The notes under the pieces were generated by a model. The model saw nothing but the letters and a program-made list of their open reading frames with translations. It did no database searches and was not told where the DNA came from. From the NCBI GenBank assembly GCA_963701265.1, contig OY969581.1:1798001-1862000 (forward strand): a stretch of 64,000 bases of DNA, written 5' to 3'. Below are positions 49,258 to 57,490 of this stretch, piece by piece; position 1 is the first letter of the stretch, and every line of letters starts with the position of its first letter. Position numbers and translations under genes: made by a program. This DNA is from VRUE01 sp963701265. GTDB taxonomy: Bacteria; Actinomycetota; Thermoleophilia; Solirubrobacterales; 70-9.

Positions 49258-50587
49258 CAACGGGGCCCTCCCCCATGTCGTCGCGTTCCTCCTCGTCGCG
49301 GATCATCTCCTCGTCGAAGGCGAGGCCCTGGTGGTGGAGCGAGTGGCCCATCTTGTCGCGCTTGGCCCGCAGGTAGGCCTCGTTGTGGGCGTTGGGCGAG
49401 GATTCGATCGGCACCTGCTCTGAGACCGAGAGGCCGTAGCCCTCGAGGCCGACGATCTTCTTCGGATTGTTGGTGAGGATGCGGATGCTGGTCAGGCCGA
49501 GGTCGCCGAGGATCTGGGCACCGATGCCGTAATCGCGCAGGTCGGCGGGCAGGCCGAGCTTGAGGTTGGCCTCGACCGTGTCGGCCCCCTCCTCCTGCAG
49601 CTTGTAGGCCTTGAGCTTGTTGAGCAGGCCGATCCCACGCCCCTCCTGGGAGAGGTAGAGCAGGACCCCCCTCCCCTCCTGCTCGATCTGGGTCAGCGCC
49701 GCGACCAGCTGCTCGCCGCAGTCGCAGCGCATGCTGTGGAAGACGTCGCCGGTGAGGCACTCGCTGTGCACGCGGACCAAGACGTCCTCGACCCCGTCGA
49801 CGTCGCCCTTGACCATCGCCACGTGGTGCTTGTCGTCGACCAGCGAGCGGTAACCGACCGCGGTGAAGTCGCCGAACTCGGTCGGCAGGGCGGTCGAGAC
49901 GACGCGCTCGACCAGCTTCTCCTCGGTGCGGCGCCGGTAGGCGATCAGGTCGGCGACGGTGATCATCTTCAGGCCGTGGCGCTGGCAGTAGGGGATCAAG
50001 TCCGGGACGCGGGCCATCGTGCCGTCGTCGTTCATCACCTCGCAGATCACGCCGGCGGGCGTGAGGCCGGCGAGGCGGGCGAGGTCGACGCTGGCCTCGG
50101 TGTGGCCGGTGCGCTCGAGCACGCCGCCCTCCTTGGCCCGCAGCGGGAACATGTGGCCGGGGACGACGATCTCGCTCGGCCCGGAGCCGGGGTCGATCGC
50201 GACCTGGATCGTGTGGGCGCGGTCGTGGGCGGAGATGCCGGTGCTGACCCCGCCCGCGGCCTCGATCGTGACCGTGAAGGCCGTCTGCAGCGGCGCCTCG
50301 TTCTTCGCCGCCATCAGCTTCAGGCCGAGCTTCTCGCAGCGCTCCGCGGTCAGCGCCAGGCAGATCAGGCCGCGCGCCTCCTTGGCCATGAAGTTGACCG
50401 CCTCCGGCGTGGCGAACTGGGCCGCCATCACCAGGTCGCCCTCGTTCTCGCGGTCCTCGCCGTCGCAGACGACGACCATGCGGCCCTCGCGGATCTCCTC
50501 GATCCCTTCCTCGATCGTCGAGAACGGGCTCGCGCCCGCCTCCCTGCCCGTCTCGTCTGTCCGCTGCGTCTCGGTCATCTGGCTCAA
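49250..50587 (-). CDS. ribBA: Bifunctional DHBP synthase / GTP cyclohydrolase II
   Basis: 445 residues from a TTG at 50587 with a GAGGGG site five bases upstream; an ATG at 50578 is the alternative. The N-terminal RibB domain (about 25-225) has VVVCDGEDRENEGDLVMAA and GHTEASVDLARLAGLTPAGVICEVMNDDGTMAR. The C-terminal RibA domain has HSECLTGDVFHSMRCDCGEQL (zinc cysteines), YLSQEGRGIGLLNKLKAYKLQ and a final TNNPKKIVGLEGYGL. It supplies both precursors of lumazine. Coupled to ribE by a TTGA overlap. Confidence 0.97.
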   Translation of the reverse strand: MSQMTETQRTDETGREAGASPFSTIEEGIEEIREGRMVVVCDGEDRENEGDLVMAAQFATPEAVNFMAKEARGLICLALTAERCEKLGLKLMAAKNEAPLQTAFTVTIEAAGGVSTGISAHDRAHTIQVAIDPGSGPSEIVVPGHMFPLRAKEGGVLERTGHTEASVDLARLAGLTPAGVICEVMNDDGTMARVPDLIPYCQRHGLKMITVADLIAYRRRTEEKLVERVVSTALPTEFGDFTAVGYRSLVDDKHHVAMVKGDVDGVEDVLVRVHSECLTGDVFHSMRCDCGEQLVAALTQIEQEGRGVLLYLSQEGRGIGLLNKLKAYKLQEEGADTVEANLKLGLPADLRDYGIGAQILGDLGLTSIRILTNNPKKIVGLEGYGLSVSEQVPIESSPNAHNEAYLRAKRDKMGHSLHHQGLAFDEEMIRDEEERDDMGEGPVGG

Positions 50588-51189
50588 GCCTGCCCCTCTC
50601 CAACGAATGGTTTCATCAATCGCTCGACGTACTTCGCCACCACGTCACACTCGACGTTCAGTTTGTCGCCCACAGCGGCCTCGCCCAGGGTCGTTCGCTC
50701 CAGCGTCTCCGGGATCAGCGAGACCTCGGCCCAGTCCCCGCCCAGTCCCGAGACCGTGAGGCTGACGCCGTTGAGGGCGATCGAGCCCTTTGCGACCACG
50801 TAGCGGATCAGCTCGGGGCCGAGGCCGACACGGAGGCGACGAGCAAAGCCGTCCCCCTCGATCGAGGCGACCGTGCCGATGCCGTCGGCGTGGCCCTGGA
50901 CGATGTGGCCGCCGAGCCGATCCGAGGCCTTCATCGCCAGCTCGAGGTTGACGCGGTCGCCCTCGCTCAAGCCGCCGAGCGCAGTGACGTTCAGGGTCTG
51001 GTTCATCGCCTCGGTCTCGAAGTCGGTAGCGCCTACGGCGGTGGCGGTGAGGCAGACGCCGTTGACGGCGACCGAGTCGCCCTCGCCGATTTCCGCGGCG
51101 AGCCGCGTCGCGATCCGCAGGCGCGCGCCCTCTTCACCGCTCTGCAGCGCCTCGACCGTCCCGATGTCCTCGATCAGCCCGGTGAACAT
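50584..51189 (-). CDS. ribE: Riboflavin synthase (alpha-subunit type)
   Basis: 201 residues from the ATG at 51189 (MFTGLIEDIGTVEAL). Two tandem lumazine-binding barrels: GDSVAVNGVCLTATAV...MNQTLNVTALGGLSEGDRVNLELAMKASDRLGGHIVQGHADGIGTV, and then GSIALNGVSLTVSGL...LIPETLERTTLGEAAVGDKLNVECDVVAKYVERL. Its ATG shares a base with the ribD stop (TGATG). Confidence 0.96.
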   Translation of the reverse strand: MFTGLIEDIGTVEALQSGEEGARLRIATRLAAEIGEGDSVAVNGVCLTATAVGATDFETEAMNQTLNVTALGGLSEGDRVNLELAMKASDRLGGHIVQGHADGIGTVASIEGDGFARRLRVGLGPELIRYVVAKGSIALNGVSLTVSGLGGDWAEVSLIPETLERTTLGEAAVGDKLNVECDVVAKYVERLMKPFVGEGQA

Positions 51190-52277
51190 CACCACTCCCT
51201 GAATCGGGTCTCGATCAAGGCGTCGGTGGCGCCTGGGTCGACGGCCTCGGTGCGCTTGTCGCCGGCGAGCAGCACTGGTGCGACGAATACTCGCGCCTCG
51301 TCGATCTCGCCGGCCTCGGCGAAGGCATCGACAAGCGTTTGCCCACCCTCGAGGAAGAGACTGGTGATGCCGCGGCGGCCGAACTCGCTGAGCGCTGCCG
51401 GAATGCCGTCGGCGACGAGGATCTCGGCGCCGGCCTCGCGCAAGGCCGCAGTATCCGCCCCGGCGACGGTGACAACGATCACCGGGGACTCATCAAGAGT
51501 GCGAAGCAGTTGCGAATCGAGCGGCAGCCGCGCCTGGCGGTCAAAAACAACGCGAACCGGCTGCCGCACATCGCTTCCGGTGGTCCTTTTGCTCGCGGTG
51601 GGTGCAAAAAGCGCACCGGAAGGACGGGCGGTTAGAAGAGGATCGTCGGTTAGGGCGGTGCCGATGCCGACGGCGATTGCGTCGGATTCGGCGCGCCAGC
51701 GGTGGACGAGCTCGCGGCTGTGCTCACTGGAGATCCAGGGGGAGTCGCCGGGGGCGGTTGCGGTGCGGCCGTCGAGCGACATCGCCAGCTTCAGCGTCAC
51801 CAGCGGCAAGCCGGTGCGGGCGTGCTTGCGGAAAGGCTGGTTGAGCAGCCGCGCTGCGCTCGCCTCCTCGCCGGCGGCGAACTCGACCGCGACGCCGCCG
51901 TCGCACAGGATCCCCGGGCCACGCCCGGCGGCCTTCTCACTCGGATCGTCGGATGCGATCACGACCCGTGAGATCCCCGCCTCGAGGATCGCCTCGACGC
52001 AGGGCGGTTGCCTGCCCTGATGCGTACAGGGCTCCAGCGTCACGTACATCGTCGCCCCGTCGGGATCGTTGCCGCGCTCACGGCAATCCGCGAGCGCCGC
52101 CCGCTCCGCGTGCAGATCGCCAAGCTCCGCATGAAATCCCTCGCCGAGCACCGTCTCACCCCGCACAACCACAGCTCCGACGAGAGGATTGGGGCTGACT
52201 CGCCCCCGCCCGCGCTCCGCAAGCTCGAGCGCTCGCGCGAGAAATGAGCGATCCGTGCCTGTGAGCTGGGATTTCAT
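51189..52277 (-). CDS. ribD: Bifunctional riboflavin deaminase/reductase, with palindrome insertion
   Basis: 362 residues from the ATG at 52277 (MKSQLTGTDRSFLARALELAERG). The deaminase domain has VSPNPLVGAVVV, HAERAALADC (zinc H/catalytic E) and LEPCTHQGRQPPC (zinc cysteines). The reductase domain has LPLVTLKLAMSLDGRTATAPGDSPWISSEHSRELVHRWRAESDAIAVGIGT. After DDPLLTAR an extra segment of about 17 residues, SGALFAPTASKRTTGSD, is encoded by the 49-base palindrome at 51574-51622. The pathway then resumes at VRQPVRVVFD. First gene of the rib operon. No FMN riboswitch pattern was seen upstream. Confidence 0.95.
   Translation of the reverse strand: MKSQLTGTDRSFLARALELAERGRGRVSPNPLVGAVVVRGETVLGEGFHAELGDLHAERAALADCRERGNDPDGATMYVTLEPCTHQGRQPPCVEAILEAGISRVVIASDDPSEKAAGRGPGILCDGGVAVEFAAGEEASAARLLNQPFRKHARTGLPLVTLKLAMSLDGRTATAPGDSPWISSEHSRELVHRWRAESDAIAVGIGTALTDDPLLTARPSGALFAPTASKRTTGSDVRQPVRVVFDRQARLPLDSQLLRTLDESPVIVVTVAGADTAALREAGAEILVADGIPAALSEFGRRGITSLFLEGGQTLVDAFAEAGEIDEARVFVAPVLLAGDKRTEAVDPGATDALIETRFREW
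51574..51622. repeat. 49-base palindromic element inside ribD
   Basis: Arms of 19 bases (51574-51592 and 51604-51622) are complementary with a few mismatches around an 11-base loop. The element has the same size and arm sequence as the one in rsmB at 58136-58184, and is read in the same frame, giving GA-FAP--SK-TGS-type peptides in both. Compare Rickettsia palindromic elements, which insert in-frame into unrelated genes. Confidence 0.8.
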
Positions 52278-52283
52278 GAGACC

Positions 52284-52299
52284 GATTGACTGGTCAATC
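52284..52299. promoter_or_regulatory. Palindrome, candidate TetR-type operator
   Basis: GATTGAC-TG-GTCAATC is a perfect 7+2+7 palindrome. It resembles TTGACTGGTCAA-type operators of TetR/FadR-like repressors. It begins seven bases upstream of the ribD ATG in the 98-base divergent region shared with the glycosyltransferase gene. No regulator gene is nearby. Confidence 0.45.
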
Positions 52300-52375
52300 A
52301 ACTGATCGTACCGCGCCTAACCGGGGACTCTGTGACGTTCCTCGCCGAACGCGCGGATACCCTGACCGCTCGCCT

Positions 52376-53362
52376 ATGAAGCTCATTGTCCAGATTCCGT
52401 GCCTGAACGAGGAATCCACCCTCCCAGCCACGATCGCCGACATTCCGCGCGAGATTCAGGGGATCGACTCGGTCGAGCTCCTGGTCGTCGACGACGGCTC
52501 GACCGACCGCACGGTCGAGGTCGCCCGCGAGCACGGGGTCGAGCACATCGTGCGGCTGACCAACAACAAGGGGCTCGCCGCCGGCTTTCAGGCGGGCTTG
52601 GACGCCTGCTTGAAGCTCGGCGCCGACGTGATCGTCAACACCGACGCCGACAACCAGTACAGCGGCGCCGACATCCCCAAGCTGCTGGCGCCGATCCTCG
52701 CCGGCAAGGCCGACATGGTCGTCGGCGATCGCCAGGTCGCCCAGATCGACCACTTCTCCGGCTCGAAGAAAGGGCTGCAGCGGCTCGGCAGCTGGGTGGT
52801 CAGCCGCCTCGCCGGGACCGAGATCGCCGACACGACCTCGGGCTTCCGCGCCTACAACCGCGAGGCGGCGCTCGGCCTGCTCGTCGTCGACAACTTCACC
52901 TACACCCTGGAGAGCCTGATCCAGGCCGGCAAGATGCTGGTCGCGGTCGACGGCGTCGAGATCTCAACCAACCCGCAGACGCGCGAGTCGCGGCTCTTCG
53001 ACTCGACCGGCGCCTACGTGCGCCGCAACGCGCTCTCGATCCTGCGCATCTACGCCCGCTACGAGCCACTGCGCGTCTTTGCGACTGCCGGTCTGGTGGT
53101 GGCCCTGCTGGCGCTTGCCGCCTGGCTGCCCTTCCTGCTCGACTGGATCTTCAACGGCGACAGCACCGGCCACGTGCAGTCGCTGATCCTCGGCGCCGTC
53201 CTCTTCATCGCCGCGATCCAGCTGCTCGCCCTCGGCGTAATCGGCGACCTGCTGGCGGGACAGCGGGTGATGACCCAGCGCGTCTTCGAGCGCGTGCGGC
53301 GGGTCGAGCTCGCCCTCGACGTGCCGCCCTCGCATTACGAGCCCGGCGCGCCGGAGAGCTGA
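52376..53362 (+). CDS. GT2-family glycosyltransferase, DPM/GtrB-like
   Basis: 328 residues from the ATG at 52376 (MKLIVQIPCLNEESTLPATI). GT-A motifs: VELLVVDDGSTDRTVEVAREHG, NKGLAAGFQAGLDACLKLGADVIVNTDADNQY (DxD) and ADTTSGFRAYNREAALGL. Two C-terminal hydrophobic segments (about 235-260 and 272-300) anchor it. Relatives transfer sugars from nucleotide donors to polyprenyl phosphate or glycans. Its TGA shares a base with the ATG of the next gene, a flippase, so the two form a glycan-assembly unit. Confidence 0.9.
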   Translation: MKLIVQIPCLNEESTLPATIADIPREIQGIDSVELLVVDDGSTDRTVEVAREHGVEHIVRLTNNKGLAAGFQAGLDACLKLGADVIVNTDADNQYSGADIPKLLAPILAGKADMVVGDRQVAQIDHFSGSKKGLQRLGSWVVSRLAGTEIADTTSGFRAYNREAALGLLVVDNFTYTLESLIQAGKMLVAVDGVEISTNPQTRESRLFDSTGAYVRRNALSILRIYARYEPLRVFATAGLVVALLALAAWLPFLLDWIFNGDSTGHVQSLILGAVLFIAAIQLLALGVIGDLLAGQRVMTQRVFERVRRVELALDVPPSHYEPGAPES

Positions 53363-54765
53363 TGCAGGCGCTGCGCAAACTCATGGGCGCTCGCGACGGC
53401 GCCCCGAGCGGCAACGGCTCGGCCACCGCCGACTACGGCAAAACCGCGAGCTTCCTCGCGATCGGGGTCGGGCTGACCGGGGTGATCACCTACGTCTACT
53501 TCTTCATCGCCTCACACGTGCTCTCCAAGCCCGACTACGGGCAGATCACGGTGCTCTGGTCGGCCGTCTTCATCACGATCTCGACCCTCTACCGCCCGGT
53601 CGAACAGCTGCTCTCCCGCCACATCTCCGAACACCTGGCCAAGGGCGAGGCGATCGCCGGCACGACCCGCAACGCGGCGACGATCCAGCTCGGCCTGGCG
53701 GCGCTCTTCGCGGTGCTGGCGCTGGCGCTGCGTGGGCCGCTGCAGAACGACCTGCTCGAGGGCAACGAAACGCTCTACTGGATCTTCTTCGGGGCGGTGC
53801 TCTTCTACGCCGCCAGCTACTTCGCCCGCGGCTTCCTCGCCGGCCAGAAGCGCTTCGGCCTCTTCACCGCGCTGATCCTCTCCGAGTCCTGCTTCCGCAC
53901 CCTCTTCGCCGTGCTGGTCGCGGTCAGCCTGCTCAGCGGCCAGTCCTGGGTCGCCGTCGGGATCGTCGCCGCCCCCTCGCTGAGCCTGATGGTGGTGCCG
54001 CTGGCCTTCGCCCGCGGCGCCCGCAGCGCGCCCGCGCCGCCGCCCGAGTCGGCGGATGCGGCGGTCTCGATGGCGCACGGGACCGGCTTCGCCGCGGCGG
54101 TGCTGGTGATCATGTTCAGCGAACAGGCCTTCCTCAACGCCGGCCCGCTGGTCGCCCGCGGCCTCGAGGGCGCCGCGGCGGCGGGCTTCATCTTCAATGT
54201 GCTGATGCTGGCACGCGCTCCGCTGCAGCTCTTCCAGGCGGTCTCGACCAGCATCCTGCCCCACCTGACCGGCCTGCACACGAGCAAGGAGCCGGGCAGC
54301 GCGGACGAGTTCCACCGCTCGGTGCGGATGGTGCTGATCGGCATCGCCGGCTTTACCGCGGTGATGGCGCTGGCGATCCTCGTCGCCGGGCCGCAGTTGA
54401 TGCAGCTCGCCTTCAGCAAGAAGTTCAGCTACGACCGCGCCGAACTGCTGGTTGTCGCCGCTGGCACCGGCCTCTACCTCGCCTCGGTCACCGTCAACCA
54501 GGCCTGCGTCGCGCAGGGACAGGTGCGGCGCGCGGCCTTCCGCTGGATCGCCTGCGCGCTGCTCTTCATCGGCTGGAACTTCGTGCCGCTGGTAAGCAAT
54601 GAGTTTCACCGGATCGAGATCGGCTTCACCCTGATGGCCGGCGTGCTGTTCGGCCTGCTCTACCTGATCTACCGCCGCCCGCACGAGCGAGCCGAGGACG
54701 TGCCGGTGCCCGGGTCCCCCGAGGAGCTCGAGCTGCGCCTCGCCGCGGTCGACGAGAACACCTAG
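53362..54765 (+). CDS. Polysaccharide-type flippase (MATE/MOP superfamily)
   Basis: 467 residues from the ATG at 53362. It has about 12-14 hydrophobic segments, including TASFLAIGVGLTGVITYVYFFIASHVLSKPDYGQI (Wzx-like opening), LSESCFRTLFAVLVAV and LMLARAPLQLFQAVSTSILPHL. It would move lipid-linked oligosaccharides across the membrane, with the upstream glycosyltransferase making them; this is inference from family and context. It overlaps that gene by one base (TGATG). Confidence 0.85.
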   Translation: MQALRKLMGARDGAPSGNGSATADYGKTASFLAIGVGLTGVITYVYFFIASHVLSKPDYGQITVLWSAVFITISTLYRPVEQLLSRHISEHLAKGEAIAGTTRNAATIQLGLAALFAVLALALRGPLQNDLLEGNETLYWIFFGAVLFYAASYFARGFLAGQKRFGLFTALILSESCFRTLFAVLVAVSLLSGQSWVAVGIVAAPSLSLMVVPLAFARGARSAPAPPPESADAAVSMAHGTGFAAAVLVIMFSEQAFLNAGPLVARGLEGAAAAGFIFNVLMLARAPLQLFQAVSTSILPHLTGLHTSKEPGSADEFHRSVRMVLIGIAGFTAVMALAILVAGPQLMQLAFSKKFSYDRAELLVVAAGTGLYLASVTVNQACVAQGQVRRAAFRWIACALLFIGWNFVPLVSNEFHRIEIGFTLMAGVLFGLLYLIYRRPHERAEDVPVPGSPEELELRLAAVDENT

Positions 54766-54771
54766 GCCGGG

Positions 54772-56571
54772 ATGGGCGGACACGACGCCGAGCTGATCCT
54801 CGTCGCCGGTGCCCTGCTCGCTGCCGGGATCCTCGGTGCGCTGCTCGCTGACCGGATTCGCATTCCGGGCCTGCTGCTCTTTCTCGGGCTGGGCATGCTC
54901 GCCGGCTCGGAGGGCATCGGCGGGATCGAGTTCGACAACGTCGAGCTGGCCCGCACCCTGGGCACGATCGCCCTCGTCCTGATCCTCTTCGAGGGTGGCC
55001 TGACCGCCGGCTGGGGAGAGATCCGCCCGGTGCTCGGCACCGCCGCCTCGATGGCGACGATCGGGACCGCGGTGACCGCCTGCACGGCGGGGCTCGCCGC
55101 CCACTGGATCTTCGACATCAGCGTGCTCGAAGGGATGATCGTCGGCGCCGCGATCGCCGCCACCGACTCGGCCGCGATCTTCGCCGTACTGCGCCGCTCA
55201 ACTCTGAAAAAGCGGCTGGCGCGCTCGCTCGAGGGCGAGTCGGGCATGAACGACCCGGTCGCGCTGCTGCTGGTGATCGGCTTCATCGAATGGATCCAGG
55301 TGCCGGGCTTCGGCCTCGCCGACATGGCCGGCCTGCTGGCGCTCAAACTGGCGATCGGCGCGGTGGTCGGCGTCGCTCTGGGCAAGCTCGCCACGATCGC
55401 CCTCGACCGGGCGCAGCTGCCGACCGACGGGATTTACCCGGTGGCGACGATCGCGATCGCCGCGCTCTCCTTCGGCTTGGCCGAGATCGCCCACGGCTCC
55501 GGATTCCTGGCGATCTACCTCACCGCCCTCGCCCTCGGCTCGGCCCGCATCCCGGCCCGACGCACGATCGTCGCCTTCCACGAGGGGGTCGGCTGGGTCG
55601 CCCAGATTGGCCTCTTCATCCTGCTCGGCCTGCTCGTCTTCCCCAGCACGCTCGGCGACGTCGCCTGGCAGAGCCTCGCGCTCTCGGCCGTGTTGATCCT
55701 GCTTGCCCGCCCGCTTGCCGCCTTCGTCGCGACCCCCTTCTCGCCGCTCGACCTGCGCGAGCGGGCAATGCTCGGCTGGGCCGGGCTGCGCGGCGCGACG
55801 CCGATCTGGCTCGCCACCTTTCCCGTCGTCGCCGGGGTCGGCAGCGGCGAAGAGCTCTTCGCGATCGTCTTCTTCGTCGTCGTCACCTCGACCCTGGTCC
55901 AGGGAGCGAGCTTCGAGCCGTTGGCGAGCCGCCTGGGACTGACCACCGACGAGCCGGCGCTGCCGCGACGACTGCTCGAGTCGGGCCGCATCCGCCGCCT
56001 GGGCGGTGACGTCATCTCCTACCGGCTGCGGCCGGGCGCGGCTGCCGCCGGGCACCTGGTGCGCGAACTGGGGCTGCCGCGCGAGGCGCTGGTCAACGTG
56101 ATCGTCCGCGACGGGCACGCGATCCCGCCGCGCGGCTCAACCGAGGTGCGCGAGGGCGACGAGCTCCACATCCTCGTCCGCGGCGAGCTGCGCGAGGAGG
56201 TCGAGGAGATGACCAAGCGCTGGCACGACGGGCCGGTCGGCGCTCCGCCGGTGCCCAAGCTGCCGCCGCGCGGCGCACCGCAGATCTTCTCGGTCGGGCC
56301 GGGCGGCGAGATCGAGGATCCCTCGGCGCCGACGGAGGTCAAGGGAGTCACCGTCGTCTCTGTATTGCGCAGTCGCCGTGATCGCCCCAGCTCCCTCGTC
56401 GCCCTCGCAGACAGTCGCTACGCACTTGTCTCCGAGACAGCGGTGGCAGTTGGCGATCGCCGTGCAGTCGCGCGTTGGTGCGAGCGCCGCGCCGAACGGG
56501 TTGGACCCGATGAACCAGCCGAGCAGGCGTGGTGGCAGGAGACGATCGGCGCGCTAATCGCCCGAGGCTAG
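54772..56571 (+). CDS. Potassium/proton antiporter, CPA1 type with TrkA_C domain
   Basis: 599 residues. Twelve or so hydrophobic segments include LGTIALVLILFEGGLTAGW, VGAAIAATDSAAIFAVLRRSTLKKRLARSLEGESGMNDPVALLLV (transport motif with the NDP Asp) and GLRGATPIWLATFPV. A cytoplasmic TrkA_C-like domain (about 420-480, GHLVRELGLPREALVNVIVRDGHAIPPRGSTEVREGDELHILVRG) follows, then a regulatory tail. It matches CvrA/NhaP2-like K+/H+ antiporters. Six bases after the flippase gene; its stop interlocks with the rpe stop in CTAG. Confidence 0.9.
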   Translation: MGGHDAELILVAGALLAAGILGALLADRIRIPGLLLFLGLGMLAGSEGIGGIEFDNVELARTLGTIALVLILFEGGLTAGWGEIRPVLGTAASMATIGTAVTACTAGLAAHWIFDISVLEGMIVGAAIAATDSAAIFAVLRRSTLKKRLARSLEGESGMNDPVALLLVIGFIEWIQVPGFGLADMAGLLALKLAIGAVVGVALGKLATIALDRAQLPTDGIYPVATIAIAALSFGLAEIAHGSGFLAIYLTALALGSARIPARRTIVAFHEGVGWVAQIGLFILLGLLVFPSTLGDVAWQSLALSAVLILLARPLAAFVATPFSPLDLRERAMLGWAGLRGATPIWLATFPVVAGVGSGEELFAIVFFVVVTSTLVQGASFEPLASRLGLTTDEPALPRRLLESGRIRRLGGDVISYRLRPGAAAAGHLVRELGLPREALVNVIVRDGHAIPPRGSTEVREGDELHILVRGELREEVEEMTKRWHDGPVGAPPVPKLPPRGAPQIFSVGPGGEIEDPSAPTEVKGVTVVSVLRSRRDRPSSLVALADSRYALVSETAVAVGDRRAVARWCERRAERVGPDEPAEQAWWQETIGALIARG

Positions 56572-57254
56572 ATAGCGCCAGCCGCAGCGGCGATGTCCGC
56601 GTAGGCAACGGCCGGGTCGTCGGCACCAAACACCGCCGAGCCAGCAACGAAGAGTGAGGCCCCAGCCTCGGCGACGGAGCCAGCAGTAGCCACATCGACG
56701 CCGCCGTCGACCTCGATCTTGGCTTTGCCGACCAGCGGCGCCAGGCGGGAGACCTTGTCGGGGGAGCCCTTGATGAAGGACTGGCCGCCCCAGCCGGGGT
56801 TGACCGTCATGCAGAGGACGATGTCGGCGAGGTCGCGCAGCTCGGCCACGGCCTCGACCGGGGTGCCGGGATTGATCGCGACGCCGGCCAGGCAGCCGAG
56901 CTCGCGGATCGCGGCGAGGGTGCGGTTGGCGTGCGCCGTGGCCTCGGCGTGGAAGGTGATCGAGTCGGCACCGGCCGCGGCGAAGGCCTCGACCTGGCGC
57001 TCGGGCTGCTCGATCATCAGGTGGACGTCGATCGCCCCGCCGGCGGCGTGGGCCTGGTCGGCGATCGAGCCTGCGACCAGCGGGCCGATCGTGATCGGCG
57101 GTACGAAGTGGCCATCCATCACGTCGACGTGAATCACCCGCGCGCCGGCATCGAGCACCTCGCCGACCTGCGAACCGAGCTTGGCGAAGTCGGCCGAGAG
57201 GATCGAGGGCGCGACCCGCGGCGAGGCGATCAGCTCGAGCATCCGCTCGCTCAT
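56568..57254 (-). CDS. rpe: Ribulose-phosphate 3-epimerase
   Basis: 228 residues. TIM-barrel epimerase of the pentose phosphate/Calvin pathways. Motifs: VAPSILSADFAKLGSQV, VIHVDVMDGHFVPPITIGPLV (metal Asp/His), DVHLMIEQPERQV, DIVLCMTVNPGWGGQSFI (catalytic/metal residues) and IEVDGGVDVATAGSVAEAGASLFVAGSAVFG. Four-base overlap with the upstream zinc-ribbon gene. Confidence 0.97.
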   Translation of the reverse strand: MSERMLELIASPRVAPSILSADFAKLGSQVGEVLDAGARVIHVDVMDGHFVPPITIGPLVAGSIADQAHAAGGAIDVHLMIEQPERQVEAFAAAGADSITFHAEATAHANRTLAAIRELGCLAGVAINPGTPVEAVAELRDLADIVLCMTVNPGWGGQSFIKGSPDKVSRLAPLVGKAKIEVDGGVDVATAGSVAEAGASLFVAGSAVFGADDPAVAYADIAAAAGAI

Positions 57255-57490
57255 ACCGGCCTCATCATCGAGTCGCCACAGGTCTGGCAGGTCATGTCCT
57301 CGGTGGTGCTCATGCGGGCGATGGTCTGGTGTTCACCGCAGTTCGGGCACTGGGAAACGAGCTCAAAGCGGCGCAGACAGTACACGCAGCGGAAGCGGCC
57401 CGGGAGCTGCGTCGGCCGCAGCCAGGGCTCGCCGCAGCCGGGACAGGCCGCGCGGCGCAAGATGCTCTCCCCTTTGCTGGGCTCACTCAT
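57251..57490 (-). CDS. Small protein with two zinc ribbons
   Basis: 79 residues with eight cysteines in four CxxC pairs: C16PGC19 with C35VYC38, and C48PNC51 with C68QTC71, two tandem zinc ribbons. Between them lie ILRR, an arginine-rich linker and TIARMSTTED. Function unknown; nucleic-acid or protein binding is likely for the fold. It overlaps both rsmB (four bases) and rpe (four bases), so it is translationally coupled to an rRNA-modification operon. Confidence 0.85.
   Translation of the reverse strand: MSEPSKGESILRRAACPGCGEPWLRPTQLPGRFRCVYCLRRFELVSQCPNCGEHQTIARMSTTEDMTCQTCGDSMMRPV

Noticed and set aside
52278..52375. Possible FMN riboswitch before ribD
   Set aside because: Too short and lacking the conserved multi-helix RFN-element sequence; only the TetR-like palindrome is visible.
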